Shown in pieces: positions 5,208 to 6,046 of a DNA stretch of 6,046 bases (positions are counted from its first letter, which is position 1; each line of letters starts with the position of its first letter). The notes beneath the pieces were generated by a model, which was not told where the DNA came from, did not search any database, and saw only the letters and a list, made by a program, of their open reading frames with translations. Location of the stretch: contig JAGWMT010000196.1 in the NCBI GenBank assembly GCA_028871595.1, positions 1 through 6,046 of the forward strand. Direction: 5' to 3'. A program made the position numbers and the translations under genes. This stretch comes from Elusimicrobiota bacterium (lineage in GTDB: Bacteria > Elusimicrobiota > Elusimicrobia > UBA1565 > UBA9628).

Positions 5208-6046
5208 GTGAAGGTCCCGAAGGCCGCGCTGGTCTGCGTCGGCAGCGAACTGCTCGCGGGGCAGGTGAACACCCACCAGGCCTGGCTGTCGGTGCGCCTG
5301 CGCCGCGTCGGCTTCGACATGGAGGGGGAATCGTCGGTCCCAGACGAGATCCCGTTGATCGCCGCGGCGTTTAAGCGTTCTTTGGACGCGGCGGACGCGG
5401 TGATCGTTTCGGGCGGGCTGGGACCCACGTTCGACGACGTCTCCCGCGAAGCCGCGGCGAAGGCGCTGTCGAGAGGCCTCGCGTTCCAGCCGGAGCTCTG
5501 GCGCGAGATTCTCAAACGTTTCGCCCGCTACAAAATGAAGGTGCCGGAGGAGAACAAGCGCCAGGCCATGGTCATCGCCGGGGCCGAGGTAGTGCCCAAC
5601 CCCAACGGGTCGGCGCCCGGTCAACGAGTGCGTTTCCACGGAAAGACCTTGGTGCTCCTTCCGGGACCGCCCACCGAGATGTATCCGATGTTCGACCGCT
5701 TCGTTCTGCCGCGCTTGATCCGCGATCACGCGCGCGGCATCCACCCCGCGTCCTTTTCCGTGAGATTATCGGGCGTCCCGGAATCGACGGCCGACGAGAA
5801 ATTGGATCCGGTCCGGGCGCGCTGGCCCAAGGCGCGCTTCACCATCCTGGCGTCCGGCGGGGAAGTATCGTTTCATGCCGTGTTGTTCGAGACATCCGCC
5901 GCGGCGGCGCGCGCTTCGCGCGCGAAACTGCGCCGGGAGATCCTCGCCGCGGTGGGAACGTATGCACATGGTGAAGCGGATGAAACGTTGGAGTACGCGC
6001 TCGGGGCGCGCCTCAAAAGGCGGGGTTTGACTTTGTCCGTGGCCGA
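5208..6046 (+). CDS. cinA: CinA family protein (N-terminal part, cut by window edge)
   Basis: CinA proteins join an N-terminal molybdopterin-binding-like (MoaB/MogA fold, COG1058) domain, linked to ADP-ribose pyrophosphatase activity in some members, to a C-terminal nicotinamide-nucleotide amidase domain that recycles NMN. The 279 visible residues begin KAALVCVGSELLAGQVNTH. SGGLGPTFDD is at 68-77, NPNGSAPG at 131-138, and LLPGPPTEMYPMF from about 150. These are canonical for the first domain. The last residues, RGLTLSVA, match the start of the amidase domain, where an E-S-C-T-G-G-type motif normally follows, so the full two-domain form is expected past the right edge. The start is GTG at 5208, 4 nt after the DUF3467 stop. 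It has no clear Shine-Dalgarno site, so coupling is likely. The frame is intact throughout. Confidence 0.94.
   Translation, partial: MKVPKAALVCVGSELLAGQVNTHQAWLSVRLRRVGFDMEGESSVPDEIPLIAAAFKRSLDAADAVIVSGGLGPTFDDVSREAAAKALSRGLAFQPELWREILKRFARYKMKVPEENKRQAMVIAGAEVVPNPNGSAPGQRVRFHGKTLVLLPGPPTEMYPMFDRFVLPRLIRDHARGIHPASFSVRLSGVPESTADEKLDPVRARWPKARFTILASGGEVSFHAVLFETSAAAARASRAKLRREILAAVGTYAHGEADETLEYALGARLKRRGLTLSVA

Noticed and set aside
1..6046. Search for defence systems, mobile elements, CRISPR repeats and structural RNA genes
   Set aside because: Every stretch over about 75 nt is explained by a housekeeping or metabolic gene. I saw no repeats with regular spacing, terminal inverted repeats, transposase motifs or tRNA-like folds.

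Overview
This is a GC-rich bacterial chromosomal window with dense, orderly gene packing. It holds nine protein genes, two of them cut by the window ends, and almost no intergenic DNA. I see no rRNA, tRNA, mobile element, CRISPR array or phage gene. The cluster gmk-rpoZ-coaC/coaB is a widespread bacterial housekeeping arrangement. The lineage cannot be fixed from the sequence alone. The high GC, the divergent omega subunit, the CoaC variant motifs and the DUF3467 gene suggest a bacterium outside Proteobacteria and Actinobacteria. An Elusimicrobiota-like genome is my guess, at low confidence.

The left part (1-3802) is read entirely on the minus strand. In transcription order it holds an MFS exporter-type transporter, guanylate kinase (gmk), a divergent RNA polymerase omega subunit (rpoZ), phosphopantothenoylcysteine decarboxylase (coaC), phosphopantothenate-cysteine ligase (coaB), and the N-terminal part of a family 4 uracil-DNA glycosylase that runs off the left end. 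From gmk onward the genes are separated by 10 nt or less or overlap, so they probably form one operon covering GTP precursor supply, transcription, coenzyme A synthesis and DNA repair. CoaC and CoaB are usually one fused protein. Here they are two reading frames joined by a GTGA stop/start overlap, and CoaC differs from the E. coli enzyme at two catalytic positions.

A short divergent control region (about 3773-3845) separates the two halves. It carries a good extended -10 promoter for the rightward genes, a weaker candidate for the leftward transporter gene, and a 6-bp inverted repeat spanning the rightward -10 box.

The right part (3846-6046) is read on the plus strand. It holds a zinc-dependent alcohol dehydrogenase of the cinnamyl-alcohol-dehydrogenase type, a 97-residue DUF3467 protein of unknown function, and cinA, which is cut at the right end just as its C-terminal amidase domain begins. 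Short gaps (20 and 4 nt) suggest co-transcription. I found no striking new multi-gene system. The best second-look items are the split CoaC/CoaB pair with altered CoaC catalytic residues, the DUF3467-cinA coupling, and the compact divergent promoter region.
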